Positions 22,505 to 31,747 of a DNA stretch of 64,000 nucleotides are shown in pieces. The stretch is from Pseudomonas fluorescens (lineage in GTDB: Bacteria; Pseudomonadota; Gammaproteobacteria; Pseudomonadales; Pseudomonadaceae): positions 6,522,501 through 6,586,500 of the forward strand of contig NZ_CP015225.1 in NCBI RefSeq assembly GCF_001623525.1, read 5' to 3'. Position numbers and translations under genes: made by a program. Every line of letters starts with the position of its first letter. Positions within the stretch are counted from its first letter, which is position 1. The notes below the pieces were generated by a model. The model saw only the letters and a list, made by a program, of their open reading frames with translations, was not told where the DNA came from and searched no databases.

Positions 22505-23155
22505 CTAGTATCGAATCAAATGGCCGCTGGCGGCGAGCAACTGGCCGTCCAGTGAGGCACCGCGATCGTCGAGGGTCAGCCTTCCTTCGGCAAACCAACG
22601 CACGGCCATCGGGTAGATCTGGTGCTCGCGGGCGTGAACCCGTTGCGCCAGGCTTTGCGGCGTGTCGTGCAACTCTACCGGTATTACTGCCTGTACGACC
22701 AGTGGTCCGCCATCGAGTTCCTCGGTGACAAAGTGCACCGAGCAGCCATGCTCCGTGTCTCCGGCCTCCAGCGCCCGCTGGTGAGTGTGTAACCCTTTGT
22801 ATTTGGGTAGCAGCGAAGGATGGATATTGAACAGGCGGCCCTGGTAGTGACGCACGAAGCCGGCGCTGAGGATGCGCATGAAGCCAGCGAGGACCACCAG
22901 TTGCGGATTGAAGGTGTCGATCTGTTCGATCAACGCGGCGTCGAAGGCTTCGCGGCCCTCGAACGCCTTGTGATCCAGGACGCGGGTGTCGATCCCCGCG
23001 TCCTTGGCGCGTTGCAGGCCATAGGCATCGGCGCGGTTGGAGATTACCGCGCGGATACGGACCGGGCTGTCGCCGGTCCGGGTGCTGTCGATCAGGGCCT
23101 GCAAATTACTGCCGGTGCCGGACAGCAGCACCACCACGTCACAGGTTGCGGACAT
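22505..23155 (-). CDS. purN: Phosphoribosylglycinamide formyltransferase PurN
   Basis: 216 aa from the ATG at 23155. Signature LLSGTGSNLQALID (phosphate loop), VLAGFMRILSAGFV, FNIHPSLLPKYKGLHTHQRALEAG with the catalytic Asn-His, and GCSVHFVTEELDGGPLV with the Asp. It transfers formyl from 10-formyl-THF to GAR, the third purine step. It overlaps the purM stop by one base (TGATG), so translation is coupled. Confidence 0.97.
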   Translation of the reverse strand: MSATCDVVVLLSGTGSNLQALIDSTRTGDSPVRIRAVISNRADAYGLQRAKDAGIDTRVLDHKAFEGREAFDAALIEQIDTFNPQLVVLAGFMRILSAGFVRHYQGRLFNIHPSLLPKYKGLHTHQRALEAGDTEHGCSVHFVTEELDGGPLVVQAVIPVELHDTPQSLAQRVHAREHQIYPMAVRWFAEGRLTLDDRGASLDGQLLAASGHLIRY

Positions 23156-24213
23156 CAATGCGCCTTAAGGTTTTTCAGCTCGACCTGTGCAGCGCCTTCG
23201 GCCGCGGTAGCGATCTGGCCGATGACCCAAGGCTGCTCGCCAGCTTCACGCAATACGTTCAGGGCGGTCTCGACGTGCTCCTGGGCCACGCAGATGACCA
23301 TGCCCACGCCGCAGTTCAGCACGCGGTGCATTTCGGTTTCATCGACATTGCCTTTCTCTTGCAGCCAGTCGAACACCGCCGGGCGGGTCCAGCTCGCCAC
23401 GTCGACCACGGCCTGGGCGCCTTTTGGCAACACGCGCGGGATGTTGTCCAGCAAGCCACCACCGGTGATGTGGGCCATGGCCTTGACGGCGCCGGTGTCC
23501 TTGATCAACTTGAGCAGTGGCTTGACGTAGATGCGAGTCGGGGCCATCAGCAGGTCGGCCAGTGGCTTGCCGTCGAGCTGGGTGTTTTCGATGTCGGCAC
23601 CCGAGACTTCGATGATCTTGCGGATCAGCGAGTAGCCGTTGGAGTGCGGGCCGGAGGACGGCAGGGCGAGCAGGGCATCGCCAGCGGCGACTTTCGAGCC
23701 GTCGATGATCTCGGCTTTCTCTACCACGCCGACGCAGAAGCCGGCCAGGTCGTAGTCTTCGCCTTCGTACATGCCAGGCATTTCAGCGGTTTCGCCACCG
23801 ACCAGGGAGCAGCCGGACAGTTCACAGCCGGCACCGATGCCGGTCACCACCTGAGCGGCGGTATCGACGTTCAGTTTGCCGGTGGCGTAGTAGTCGAGGA
23901 AGAACAGCGGCTCGGCGCCGCAGACCACCAGGTCGTTCACGCACATGGCCACCAGGTCGATGCCGATGCTGTCGTGCTTGTTCAGGTTCAGGGCCAGGCG
24001 CAGCTTGGTGCCGACACCGTCGGTGCCCGAGACCAGGACCGGTTGCTTGTAGCCGGCCGGGATCTCGCAGAGGGCGCCGAAACCGCCCAGGCCGCCCATG
24101 ACTTCCGGACGCGCAGTGCGCTTGGCGACGCTCTTGATGCGTTCGACCAATGCTTCACCGGCGTCGATGTCTACACCGGCGTCCTTGTAGCTCAGGGAGG
24201 GTTGCTTGCTCAT
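23155..24213 (-). CDS. purM: Phosphoribosylaminoimidazole synthetase PurM
   Basis: 352 aa from [25 protein letters not shown]-synthase motifs: [53 protein letters not shown] and the glycine-rich [13 protein letters not shown]. It closes the imidazole ring from FGAM. First gene of the purM-purN-DUF3108 operon; a minus-strand TAAAAT at 24327-24332 may be its -10. Confidence 0.97.
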   Translation of the reverse strand: MSKQPSLSYKDAGVDIDAGEALVERIKSVAKRTARPEVMGGLGGFGALCEIPAGYKQPVLVSGTDGVGTKLRLALNLNKHDSIGIDLVAMCVNDLVVCGAEPLFFLDYYATGKLNVDTAAQVVTGIGAGCELSGCSLVGGETAEMPGMYEGEDYDLAGFCVGVVEKAEIIDGSKVAAGDALLALPSSGPHSNGYSLIRKIIEVSGADIENTQLDGKPLADLLMAPTRIYVKPLLKLIKDTGAVKAMAHITGGGLLDNIPRVLPKGAQAVVDVASWTRPAVFDWLQEKGNVDETEMHRVLNCGVGMVICVAQEHVETALNVLREAGEQPWVIGQIATAAEGAAQVELKNLKAH

Positions 24214-24577
24214 GATCCAGGCCTTTAGGGGGGATTTCTGGGTAACGACCGACGCCGGGGCCATTGAATAACCGTTGTACGAATTATTCCGGGAGCCCAG
24301 CCATTGCCGGTCTGCGAAGGCGCGCGATTTTATCAGGCTTGAGGGGCAGCGGCCATCCTCGCGCCGACGGGCAGGGACATATCCACGGAAAAAAACCGAT
24401 ATTTCTTATATTGGTACTGCGTAGCGCGTCTGTATAAGGTGTAGCGGTAACCGGCTATGGTGATGACCGTGCGAAACTTCCATCGGGCGTGTGAATGTTT
24501 TGCCGGGTGTTGTGGTCACAGCCATGCTCAATCTTCTTCACACGGCCTGTTCCAGCCGTTATGTCCGGGAATCTTCC
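24214..24577. other. Divergent purM/DUF2066 intergenic region
   Basis: 364 bp without a gene or REP element. Possible -10 boxes are TAAAAT on the minus strand (24327-24332, for purM) and TATAAG on the plus strand (24432-24437, with TTGGTA 15 bp upstream, for the DUF2066 gene). An in-frame extension of the DUF2066 gene to 24491 is open but looks non-coding. Confidence 0.5.
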
Positions 24578-25636
24578 ATGCGTTTGTTCAAACTCTTGTC
24601 TATGGGCTGCCTGGCGCTGATCAGCCTGGCGAGTCATGCCGAAACCGTCAATGGCCTGTATCAAGTGCTCGAACCGGTCAGCAGCCAGACCCCGGAAGAG
24701 CGTAACCAGGCGACTCTGCGTGCGCTGGACACGTTGGTGCTGCGCCTGACCGGCGACGCCAAGGCTGCCCAGAATCCTGGCCTGGCGGCGATCCGCAAGG
24801 ACCCGCAACAGATCATTCTTCAATATGGCTACGACGCCGGCCCGCCGGAAAGCCTCAAGGTGGACTTCGACCCGGCGAGTACCGACCGGGCATTGCGCTC
24901 GGCAGGCTTGTCACTGTGGAGTGCGAACCGGCCATCGATCCTGGGTTGGTGGCTGAACGACTCAGCCGAGGGCTCCAGCCTGGTGGGCGATGGCCAGGCC
25001 AGCGCCACGCCATTGCGGCGTGCCGCCCAGCATCGGGGGCTGGCGTTGCACCTGCCGCTGGCGGACTTGAGCGAGCAGATCGTTGCCACCGCACCAAACC
25101 TGGAAGGCAGCGACCCGGCGCCTTTGCGCGATGCCTCGGAGCGCTACGCGACAGACGCCTTGCTGGCGGTCCACGCCAAGGAGGAGGGCGGGCAGTGGAA
25201 TGGGGCCTGGCGCCTGTGGCTGGGCGATCAGCGTGAGCAGGGTACGGCCCAGGGCGCCGATCCGGCCGCATTGGCTGACGCGGTGATGTTGGCGGTGAAC
25301 CAGCGCCTGGCGCCGCGCTTCGTCGCCAAGCCGGGCGTGGCGACTGAACAGTTGCTGGAGGTGCAGGGCATGAACCTTGAGCGGTATGCGGCGCTTGGGC
25401 GTTTGCTCGAACCATTTGGTGGGCAGTTGCAGCAGGTCGAGGGTGATCGGATCGTCTATCGAGTCAATGGCAGCGCCGAGCAGTTGAAGGCGCAACTGGC
25501 CCTGGCGAAACTTCAGGAAGTTCCGCCCGGCGAGGCCGTCGCGCCAGCGCCAGTGGCGCCTCCCGCCGCCGATGGCTCGGTCCCGGTTGCAGCACCTGTG
25601 CCGGCGCCGGCAGCCAATCTGCGGTTCCGCTGGTAG
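24578..25636 (+). CDS. DUF2066 domain protein, exported
   Basis: 352 aa from MRLFKLLSMGCLALISLASHAETV, with a Sec signal cut after SHA. DUF2066 features: LYQVLEPVSSQTPEERNQATLRALDTLVLRLTGD and RPSILGWWLNDS. It ends in an Ala/Pro-rich tail (APAPVAPPAADGSVPVAAP). Periplasmic, function unknown. It lies 32 bp before the AI-2E-type transporter gene and is probably co-transcribed with it and hda, as in other gammaproteobacteria. Confidence 0.87.
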   Translation: MRLFKLLSMGCLALISLASHAETVNGLYQVLEPVSSQTPEERNQATLRALDTLVLRLTGDAKAAQNPGLAAIRKDPQQIILQYGYDAGPPESLKVDFDPASTDRALRSAGLSLWSANRPSILGWWLNDSAEGSSLVGDGQASATPLRRAAQHRGLALHLPLADLSEQIVATAPNLEGSDPAPLRDASERYATDALLAVHAKEEGGQWNGAWRLWLGDQREQGTAQGADPAALADAVMLAVNQRLAPRFVAKPGVATEQLLEVQGMNLERYAALGRLLEPFGGQLQQVEGDRIVYRVNGSAEQLKAQLALAKLQEVPPGEAVAPAPVAPPAADGSVPVAAPVPAPAANLRFRW

Positions 25637-25668
25637 GTTTTCTTTCTTTATATAGCTAGGAGTGGTTC

Positions 25669-26742
25669 ATGGGCGATACGCGGCGTTGGTTCTGGTTGGG
25701 TGGGGTTGCCCTGCTGTTCGCCCTTATCTATTTGCTGCATCCGATCCTGACGCCGTTCCTGGTCGCGCTGCTGTTGGCCTATCTGTTCGATCCGGTGGTG
25801 GATCGCCTGGAAAAACTCGGCCTGTCGCGCACATGGGGCGTGGTGGCGGTATTTGCGCTGTTCACACTGATTGTGAGCGCCCTGTTGCTGGTGCTGATAC
25901 CGATGCTCGCCAAGCAACTGTTGCGCCTGTACGAATTGGCGCCGCAGATGCTCGATTGGTTGCAGCACAGCGCGGTGCCGTGGGTGCAATCGAAGCTAGG
26001 GCTGGCGGACGGTTTCTGGAAGTTCGACAAGGTCAAGGCGGCTATCAGTGAGCATATGGGCCAGACCACCGACATCGTTGGCGTGGTGTTGAGCCAGGCC
26101 ACGGCCTCGGGCCTGGCGTTGATCGGCTGGCTGGCGAACCTGGTGTTGATTCCGGTGGTGGCCTTCTATCTGCTGCGGGATTGGGATCTGATGATGGCGA
26201 AGATTCGTAGCCTGCTGCCGCGTCACCGTGAAGAACGCATCATGACCTTGACCTTCGAATGCCACGAAGTGCTGGGGGCGTTCGTGCGCGGGCAACTGCT
26301 GGTGATGGTGGCCCTGGGTTTCATCTATGCCGCAGGGCTGATGCTGGTAGGACTGGAGCTGGGCCTGTTGATCGGCCTCATCGCCGGCCTGGCCGCCATC
26401 GTGCCGTACATGGGGTTTGTGATTGGTATTGGCGCGGCATTGATCGCCGGATTGTTCCAGTTCGGCGGCGACCTGTACCCGATGCTGGGCATCGTCGCGG
26501 TGTTCATGGTCGGTCAGGCGCTGGAGGGCATGGTGCTGACGCCGCTGCTGGTGGGCGATCGTATTGGCCTGCATCCGGTAGCGGTGATCTTCGCGATCCT
26601 GGCTGGGGGAGAGTTGTTCGGCTTCACCGGGATTCTGTTGGCGCTGCCGATGGCGGCGGTGATCATGGTGCTGGTGCGCCATATGCATGATTTGTACAAG
26701 GATTCGGACATTTATAGCGGCGCTGAAGACCCCGACCTGTAG
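25669..26742 (+). CDS. AI-2E family transporter (PerM/TqsA-like)
   Basis: 357 aa with 7-8 membrane helices. Family marks: LHPILTPFLVALLLAYLFDPVVDRLEK near the N-terminus, the soluble stretch around 100-140, and VGDRIGLHPVAVIFAILAGGELFGFTGILLALP in the C-half. Characterised relatives export autoinducer-2 or act as Na+/H+ antiporters; the substrate here is open. TAGCTAGGAGTGGTTC precedes the ATG. Confidence 0.92.
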   Translation: MGDTRRWFWLGGVALLFALIYLLHPILTPFLVALLLAYLFDPVVDRLEKLGLSRTWGVVAVFALFTLIVSALLLVLIPMLAKQLLRLYELAPQMLDWLQHSAVPWVQSKLGLADGFWKFDKVKAAISEHMGQTTDIVGVVLSQATASGLALIGWLANLVLIPVVAFYLLRDWDLMMAKIRSLLPRHREERIMTLTFECHEVLGAFVRGQLLVMVALGFIYAAGLMLVGLELGLLIGLIAGLAAIVPYMGFVIGIGAALIAGLFQFGGDLYPMLGIVAVFMVGQALEGMVLTPLLVGDRIGLHPVAVIFAILAGGELFGFTGILLALPMAAVIMVLVRHMHDLYKDSDIYSGAEDPDL

Positions 26743-26757
26743 GGCAAATCGTTGGCG

Positions 26758-26790
26758 GAGCGTCAGGGAAACCGACGCTCTGTCCTCTTT
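26758..26790 (+). terminator. Possible terminator after the AI-2E transporter gene
   Basis: GAGCGTC-N9-GACGCTC stem (26758-26780) followed by a pyrimidine-rich but imperfect tail TGTCCTCTTTCC. Confidence 0.45.
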
Positions 26791-26911
26791 CCGCTGCAAA
26801 CCTTTGATTTTGCTCGTGGTCCGGCGCATTGTGCGGTCCGTGTCACGGGTATAAACTTTGCGAACTTTACACAGAGGCCACTAACGGTTCCTTTGGAACT
26901 GTTCAGTCAGC

Positions 26912-27616
26912 ATGAAACCGATTCAGCTGCCCCTAGGTGTGCGTCTGCGTGATGACGCCACCTTTATCAATTACTACCCAGGCGCCAATGCCGCTGCACT
27001 CGGCTATGTCGAGCGGCTTTGCGAAGCCGACGCCGGCTGGACCGAAAGCCTGATCTACCTGTGGGGCAAGGACGGGGTAGGGCGCACGCATCTGTTGCAG
27101 GCCGCGTGCCTGCGGTTCGAACAATTGGGCGAACCTGCGGTGTACCTGCCGTTGGCCGAATTGCTTGACCGCGGTGTTGAGATCCTCGACAACCTTGAGC
27201 AGTACGAACTGGTCTGCCTGGACGATCTCCAGGCCGTGGCCGGCAAGGCTGATTGGGAAGAGGCGCTGTTTCATCTGTTCAATCGGTTGCGCGACAGCGG
27301 TCGGCGCTTGTTGATCGCCGCGTCGACGTCGCCACGGGAGCTGCCGGTGAAGCTGGCGGACCTCAAGTCCCGTCTCACCCTGGCGCTGATTTTCCAGATG
27401 CGTCCGCTTTCCGACGAAGACAAACTTCGTGCCTTGCAGCTGCGCGCGTCCCGGCGTGGCCTGCACCTGACCGACGAAGTCGGGCATTTCATCCTCACCC
27501 GTGGCACCCGCAGCATGAGCGCGTTGTTCGAACTGCTCGAACGCCTCGACCAGGCCTCGCTTCAGGCCCAGCGCAAGCTGACCATTCCTTTTTTGAAAGA
27601 AACTTTGGGCTGGTAA
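26912..27616 (+). CDS. hda: DnaA regulatory inactivator Hda
   Basis: 234 aa, DnaA-homologous AAA+ protein without the DNA-binding domain. It begins MKPIQLPLGVRLRDDATF with the N-terminal clamp-binding QLPLGV. The P-loop is LWGKDGVGRTHLLQAAC, Walker B is LVCLDDLQAV, and RRGLHLTDEVGHFILTR is the sensor 2 region. With the beta clamp it stimulates ATP hydrolysis by DnaA after initiation. A separate promoter in the 169-bp gap is likely. Confidence 0.96.
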   Translation: MKPIQLPLGVRLRDDATFINYYPGANAAALGYVERLCEADAGWTESLIYLWGKDGVGRTHLLQAACLRFEQLGEPAVYLPLAELLDRGVEILDNLEQYELVCLDDLQAVAGKADWEEALFHLFNRLRDSGRRLLIAASTSPRELPVKLADLKSRLTLALIFQMRPLSDEDKLRALQLRASRRGLHLTDEVGHFILTRGTRSMSALFELLERLDQASLQAQRKLTIPFLKETLGW

Positions 27617-27765
27617 AGCTGTCGCCCGATGATGGCTTAAAGCCTCTTCTGGACCCGGTGAAGCCCGCGGTTTTACTGGGCTGTAGGGCTGTAACCCGCT
27701 CAGGTCGGGCTTAAGCGCTTAGATGTAAGCGTAAAACCGAGAAGTCACATTTGCATCGATTGAAT

Positions 27766-27794
27766 TTGCAAATGAGGTTGATAGAAGGCATAGT
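27766..27794 (+). promoter_or_regulatory. Candidate sigma-70 promoter of the first NlpC/P60 gene
   Basis: TTGCAA, 17-bp spacer, CATAGT; transcription would start about 30 bp before the ATG at 27831. Consensus match is moderate. Confidence 0.4.
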
Positions 27795-27830
27795 CTCGCC
27801 ATCTTTACTACTTCAGCCACGGTCGTGCCC

Positions 27831-28457
27831 ATGCTAAATCGCTTCGCACCCCTCGTGCCTCTCGCACTCGTTACCCTGTTGTTTGGTTGCGCTGCCCACT
27901 CCCCAGTGTCCCAGCAAGAGCAACAACCACAGGTCAAGAACTCCGTTACCGCCCAGTCTTCCTCCGTTGCGTTCCAGGAAGAAATGGCCTCCGACAAAGA
28001 GCTCGCAGCCTTCGCCGGCAGCAAGCCTTACCAGCTTCCAGTATTGGCTGACAGCATCCTGGAACGTGGGATGTCGTTGATCGGTACCCGCTACCGTTTT
28101 GGCGGCACCTCTGAAGCTGGCTTCGATTGCAGCGGTTTCATCGGTTATCTGTTCCGCGAAGAGGCCGGCATGAACCTGCCGCGCTCCACCCGCGAAATGA
28201 TCAACGTGAACGCCCCACTGGTGGCTCGCAACCAACTGGAGCCCGGTGACCTGCTGTTCTTCAGCACCAACGGTCGTCGCGGTCGCGTCAGCCACGCCGG
28301 TATCTACCTGGGCGACAACCAGTTCATCCATTCCAGCAGCCGCCGCAGCGGTGGCGTGCGGATCGACAGCCTGGGCGACAGCTACTGGAGCAAGACCTTC
28401 ATCGAAGCCAAGCGCGCCCTCGCCATGGCGCCGACTGTGGTCACTGCCCGCAAGTAA
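27831..28457 (+). CDS. NlpC/P60 (C40) peptidase lipoprotein, copy 1
   Basis: 208 aa from the ATG at 27831. Signal peptide with lipobox LLFGC, a flexible Gln/Ser-rich linker, then the papain-like NlpC/P60 domain: Cys100 in GFDCSGFIGYLF, His155 in RVSHAGIYLG, and the third polar site around FIHSSSR. It should cleave peptidoglycan stem peptides at the outer membrane (Spr/MepS type). Followed by a strong terminator and then a paralogue. Confidence 0.94.
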   Translation: MLNRFAPLVPLALVTLLFGCAAHSPVSQQEQQPQVKNSVTAQSSSVAFQEEMASDKELAAFAGSKPYQLPVLADSILERGMSLIGTRYRFGGTSEAGFDCSGFIGYLFREEAGMNLPRSTREMINVNAPLVARNQLEPGDLLFFSTNGRRGRVSHAGIYLGDNQFIHSSSRRSGGVRIDSLGDSYWSKTFIEAKRALAMAPTVVTARK

Positions 28458-28539
28458 GCACACAGTTTGTAAGGCAAACTTAAAGTCTTACTTGAAGTTT
28501 GTCGTATAGCCGCTAGAATCCTGATCATTGTTTGATGGC

Positions 28540-28574
28540 AATCCGCCTGCGTACTCCGCAGGCGGATTTGTTTT
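28540..28574 (+). terminator. Rho-independent terminator between the two NlpC/P60 genes
   Basis: AATCCGCCTGCG / CGCAGGCGGATT, a perfect 12-bp stem with a 5-nt loop, followed by TGTTTTC. It ends 47 bp before the start of the second copy. Confidence 0.85.
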
Positions 28575-28621
28575 CATGCCCACGGCAGAAAAGCCGCATC
28601 CAGATCAGGATTGTTCTGCAT

Positions 28622-29155
28622 ATGTCGACGTCGGCCCGCCTCGCTCTCATGTTCCTCGCCGCGCTGCTCAGCGCCTGCGCCAGCCGCACTCCACCGCCAG
28701 CTCCCGTGCGGGCTCCGGTGGTCTTTGCCCCCTCACAAACCTTTTCCCCGGCTGCCGAAGATGTGCTGTTCCGGGCATTGGGTTTGGTGGGGACGCCGTA
28801 TCGCTGGGGCGGTAATACGCCGGATTCGGGTTTCGATTGCAGCGGCTTGATTGGTTACGTCTACCGCGATGCGGCGGGTATTTCCCTGCCACGTTCCACG
28901 CGGGAAATGATCGGCATGCGCGCCCCGGATGTGGGCAAGGAGGCGTTGCAGACAGGTGATTTGATTTTCTTCGCCACCAACGGCGGCTCCCAGGTCAGCC
29001 ATGCCGGGATCTATGTGGGGGAGGGCCGTTTCGTCCATGCACCGGCCACCGGTGGCACGGTCAAGCTCGACAGCTTGTCCAAGGCCTATTGGCAGAAGGC
29101 TTACCTGGGTGCCAAGCGGGTGCTGCAGTCGGAACATCTGGCGCGTAATCCCTGA
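28622..29155 (+). CDS. NlpC/P60 (C40) peptidase lipoprotein, copy 2
   Basis: 177 aa from the ATG at 28622 (MSTSARLALMFLAALLSAC, lipobox at Cys19). The catalytic Cys lies in GFDCSGLIGYVY, the His in QVSHAGIYVGEG, with FVHAP following. It shares the LPRSTREMI and the GDL-FF-TNG segments with copy 1, so the pair arose by duplication. It is shorter in the linker. The ORF extends upstream, but into the terminator, so the internal ATG is preferred. Confidence 0.93.
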   Translation: MSTSARLALMFLAALLSACASRTPPPAPVRAPVVFAPSQTFSPAAEDVLFRALGLVGTPYRWGGNTPDSGFDCSGLIGYVYRDAAGISLPRSTREMIGMRAPDVGKEALQTGDLIFFATNGGSQVSHAGIYVGEGRFVHAPATGGTVKLDSLSKAYWQKAYLGAKRVLQSEHLARNP

Positions 29156-29187
29156 CCCTTCAACGTTTGCAGTGCTAGAAAGCTTTT

Positions 29188-29280
29188 GTGGCGAGGGAGC
29201 TTGCTCCCGCTCGGTTGCGCAGCAACCGCCAGAAGCTGGGGGTTGCTTCGCAGCCCAGCGGGAGCAAGCTCCCTCGCCAC
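29188..29280. repeat. REPIN, GTGGCGAGGGAGC family, short spacer
   Basis: 93-bp element with inverted GTGGCGAGGGAGCTTGCTCC arms and a GGTTGCGCAGCAACC hairpin inside, in the convergent gap between the second NlpC/P60 gene and the sugar dehydrogenase gene. Confidence 0.9.
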
Positions 29281-29336
29281 GGGGTTCACCATGTCCCCGG
29301 ACCAAACAGGGTTCCTTCACAAGTCTTGGTGGTGGG

Positions 29337-30647
29337 TTATTTACCCGACACTCGCCAAACCTTGTTTCCCACATCATCAGCCACCAACAACCCACCCTGT
29401 TGATCGATCACCACGCCCACCGGCCGGCCCTGGGCTTTTTCGTCGGCGTTCAGGAAGCCGGTGAGCACATCCACGGGTTGTCCCACGGGCTTGCCGCCAG
29501 TGAACGGTACAAAAATCACTTTATAACCACTGTGGGGTTTACGGTTCCAAGAGCCGTGCTGCCCGATGAACGCCCCTTCGGTGAACGGTGCCGGTAAGCG
29601 GCTGCCTTCGGCGAAGGTCAGGCCCAGCGATGCGGTGTGAGGGCCGACGGCATAGTCCGGGGCGATGGCCTTGGCCACCAGGGCCGGATTCTGCGGTTCG
29701 ACCCGCACATCGACGTGCTGCCCATAGTAGCTGTAGGGCCAGCCATAGAACGCGCCGTCCTTGACCGAAGTGATGTAGTCCGGCACCAGGTCGCTGCCGA
29801 TTTCATCCCGCTCGTTCACGGCCGTCCACAGGGCACCGCTGCGGGGTTCCCAGGCCAGGCCGTTGGGGTTGCGCAGGCCCGAGGCAAATATGCGGTGATT
29901 GCCGCTGGCTCGGTCCACTTCCCAGATGGCGGCGCGACCTTCTTCGGCCTCCATGCCGTTTTCCGCGACGTTGCTGTTCGAACCTGTGGTGACGTACAGC
30001 TTGCTGCCGTCCCGGCTGGCGATGACGTTTTTGGTCCAGTGATGATTGAGCGTGCCGCCCGGCAAATCGACGACCTTGGTCGGTTGCGCCTTGATCTGCG
30101 TGTCACCGTCCTTATAGGGGAAGCGGATCAGCCGATCGGTGTCGGCCACGTACAGGTCATTGCCCACCAGGGTCATGCCGAACGGCGAGTTGAGATTTTC
30201 CAGGAACACCGTGCGGGTTTCGGCGACGCCGTCATGATTGGCGTCGCGCAGCAGCGTGATGCGATTGGGGCTGGGCACGCCGGCACCGGCGCGGCCCATG
30301 ACCTTTTTCATCACCCAGCCGCGGATGCCCTTGGAATCGTCCGGTTTGGGTGGGGCGTTGGTTTCGGCCACCAGCACATCGCCATTGGGCAACACATAGA
30401 GCCAGCGCGGATGGTCCAGCCCTTCGGCGAAGGCGACCACTTGCAGGCCTGGGGCCGGGGTGGGTTTGGCGCCGCTGGCCCAGCCGACGGCTTCGGCGAT
30501 GTTGACGGTAGGCACCAGGGTCTTGTTCGGTTCAGGCAGCTTCGGCGCAGGACCGGTGCCGTCGGACACTTGCAGGGTGGACGACTCGCCACAAGCGACA
30601 AGCCCGGCGGCAAGGGCGACGATCAGGAGATGGGGTGGCTTGAGCAT
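29337..30647 (-). CDS. PQQ-type sugar (sorbosone) dehydrogenase lipoprotein
   Basis: 436 aa. Signal with lipobox LAAGLVAC, then a six-bladed beta-propeller of the glucose/sorbosone dehydrogenase family: [82 protein letters not shown] and [17 protein letters not shown]. Soluble members oxidise aldoses using PQQ in the periplasm. The natural substrate is unknown. It is transcribed away from the next gene with a clear AGGGAAGC site before the ATG. Confidence 0.9.
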   Translation of the reverse strand: MLKPPHLLIVALAAGLVACGESSTLQVSDGTGPAPKLPEPNKTLVPTVNIAEAVGWASGAKPTPAPGLQVVAFAEGLDHPRWLYVLPNGDVLVAETNAPPKPDDSKGIRGWVMKKVMGRAGAGVPSPNRITLLRDANHDGVAETRTVFLENLNSPFGMTLVGNDLYVADTDRLIRFPYKDGDTQIKAQPTKVVDLPGGTLNHHWTKNVIASRDGSKLYVTTGSNSNVAENGMEAEEGRAAIWEVDRASGNHRIFASGLRNPNGLAWEPRSGALWTAVNERDEIGSDLVPDYITSVKDGAFYGWPYSYYGQHVDVRVEPQNPALVAKAIAPDYAVGPHTASLGLTFAEGSRLPAPFTEGAFIGQHGSWNRKPHSGYKVIFVPFTGGKPVGQPVDVLTGFLNADEKAQGRPVGVVIDQQGGLLVADDVGNKVWRVSGK

Positions 30648-30713
30648 GCTGGCTTCCCTATGAATGCATGGAGTTATTCATAGAGAAGCGTAGACGCGCG
30701 ATGGTTCAACCGG

Positions 30714-31298
30714 TCAGCCGTGGGCCTGTTTGAACAGCACGGCGATGCCGGGGTGATAGAAGCCGGCTTCATTGCGCAACTTGCGGTAGGCGTAGGGGAA
30801 GTACCAGGCCACGGCGCAGGTGTTTTCCTTTTGCAGGTCATCGATCATGTCCTGCAATTCTTCGGGCGTGGCGCTCTGCTGGGCTTTTTGCGGCGAGACG
30901 AACAGGCAACCCAGCTTCAGGTCGCTGGCATAGCTGATGCGCTTGGCATCGCTGGCGGCCTCCTGCAGCGGCTGGGTCAGGTTCAGGTTGTTGACCTTGG
31001 GCCAGCGTTGGGTGGCCTGGATGAAGGCGCGCTCATCGGTACTGGCGATAAACAGATCGGCGCTGACATTGCGTTCGCCTTCTTCATTCTGCTTGCGGGT
31101 CGGGGCATTCTGCAGCGTGACCATTTCGGCCATCCAAGCGGCGGCCGAGAGCAAGCCCAGGTTGGCTCGTTCATCGAACCAGTAAGGCGTGTCGTTATCG
31201 CCGCGCACGGCGTTGTAGCGGTCGATACAGTCAAACCAACGTTCCAGCACCGGACGCAGGAATTCCAGTTTTGGATTGCTGATGATCATGCCTTGCAT
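30714..31298 (-). CDS. Conserved hypothetical, 194 aa
   Basis: 194 aa from the ATG at 31298, preceded by AGAGGGCAATGT. No recognised domain, no signal peptide or membrane segment. It contains WFDCIDRYNAVRGDNDTPYWFDERANLGLLSAAAW and ends CAVAWYFPYAYRKLRNEAGFYHPGIAVLFKQ, which look like a globular cytoplasmic fold. A perfect 8-bp inverted repeat GTGATATC lies 20 bp upstream and may be an operator. Confidence 0.78.
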   Translation of the reverse strand: MQGMIISNPKLEFLRPVLERWFDCIDRYNAVRGDNDTPYWFDERANLGLLSAAAWMAEMVTLQNAPTRKQNEEGERNVSADLFIASTDERAFIQATQRWPKVNNLNLTQPLQEAASDAKRISYASDLKLGCLFVSPQKAQQSATPEELQDMIDDLQKENTCAVAWYFPYAYRKLRNEAGFYHPGIAVLFKQAHG

Positions 31299-31317
31299 AC
31301 ATTGCCCTCTTGTTCTT

Positions 31318-31351
31318 GTGATATCGGGTCGTGATGCCGCTTTGATATCAC
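31318..31351. promoter_or_regulatory. Inverted repeat GTGATATC-N18-GATATCAC
   Basis: Perfect 8-bp arms at 31318-31325 and 31344-31351, directly upstream of the 194-aa gene, in the 449-bp space shared with the cobalamin riboswitch. Possible binding site for a dimeric regulator. Confidence 0.45.
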
Positions 31352-31469
31352 TTCCCTCAGCGTGACACAAGATTGACGTCATTCCATTGATCCCGGCCAA
31401 TAAACAGCGCTGGACCCGTGGCGGCTTTAATTGACGCTCCACCCCCAACCCTCTAACCTTCGCCGCTTG

Positions 31470-31706
31470 TTTCAGGTGCTCTGTGGCCGTGGCCGACAGA
31501 GTGAAACAGGGAAGCCGGTGAGTGCACACGAACCCGGCGCTGCCCCCGCAACGGTAAATGAGTCAAGGTTGCCTACAGGCCACTGTGTCCATGGACATGG
31601 GAAGGCGCGCAGCCCGGCATCACGCCGCTCATGAGCCCGGAGACCGGCCTGATTCATCCAACGGCATCACGGTGGGCGATGCCAGGCTTGTTGCCGTCTT
31701 TTTTTG
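31470..31706 (+). ncRNA. Cobalamin (AdoCbl) riboswitch of the cob operon
   Basis: The landmarks appear in order: CAGGTGCTCTGTGG, GTGAAACAGGGAAGCCGGTG, CTGCCCCCGCAACGGTA, the B12 box GCCACTGTGTCC (from 31579), GGGAAGGCGCGCAG and ATGAGCCCGGAGACCGGCC. An expression platform follows: ACGGCA...TGCCGT pairing closed by TTTTTTT (31700-31706), which could act as a conditional terminator 42 bp before the cobO ATG. Binding of adenosylcobalamin should lower cob expression. The ends of the aptamer are approximate. Confidence 0.92.
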
Positions 31707-31747
31707 TGCCCGCCCGCCGTTATCCAAGCCCAACGGAGAGCTCCCCC

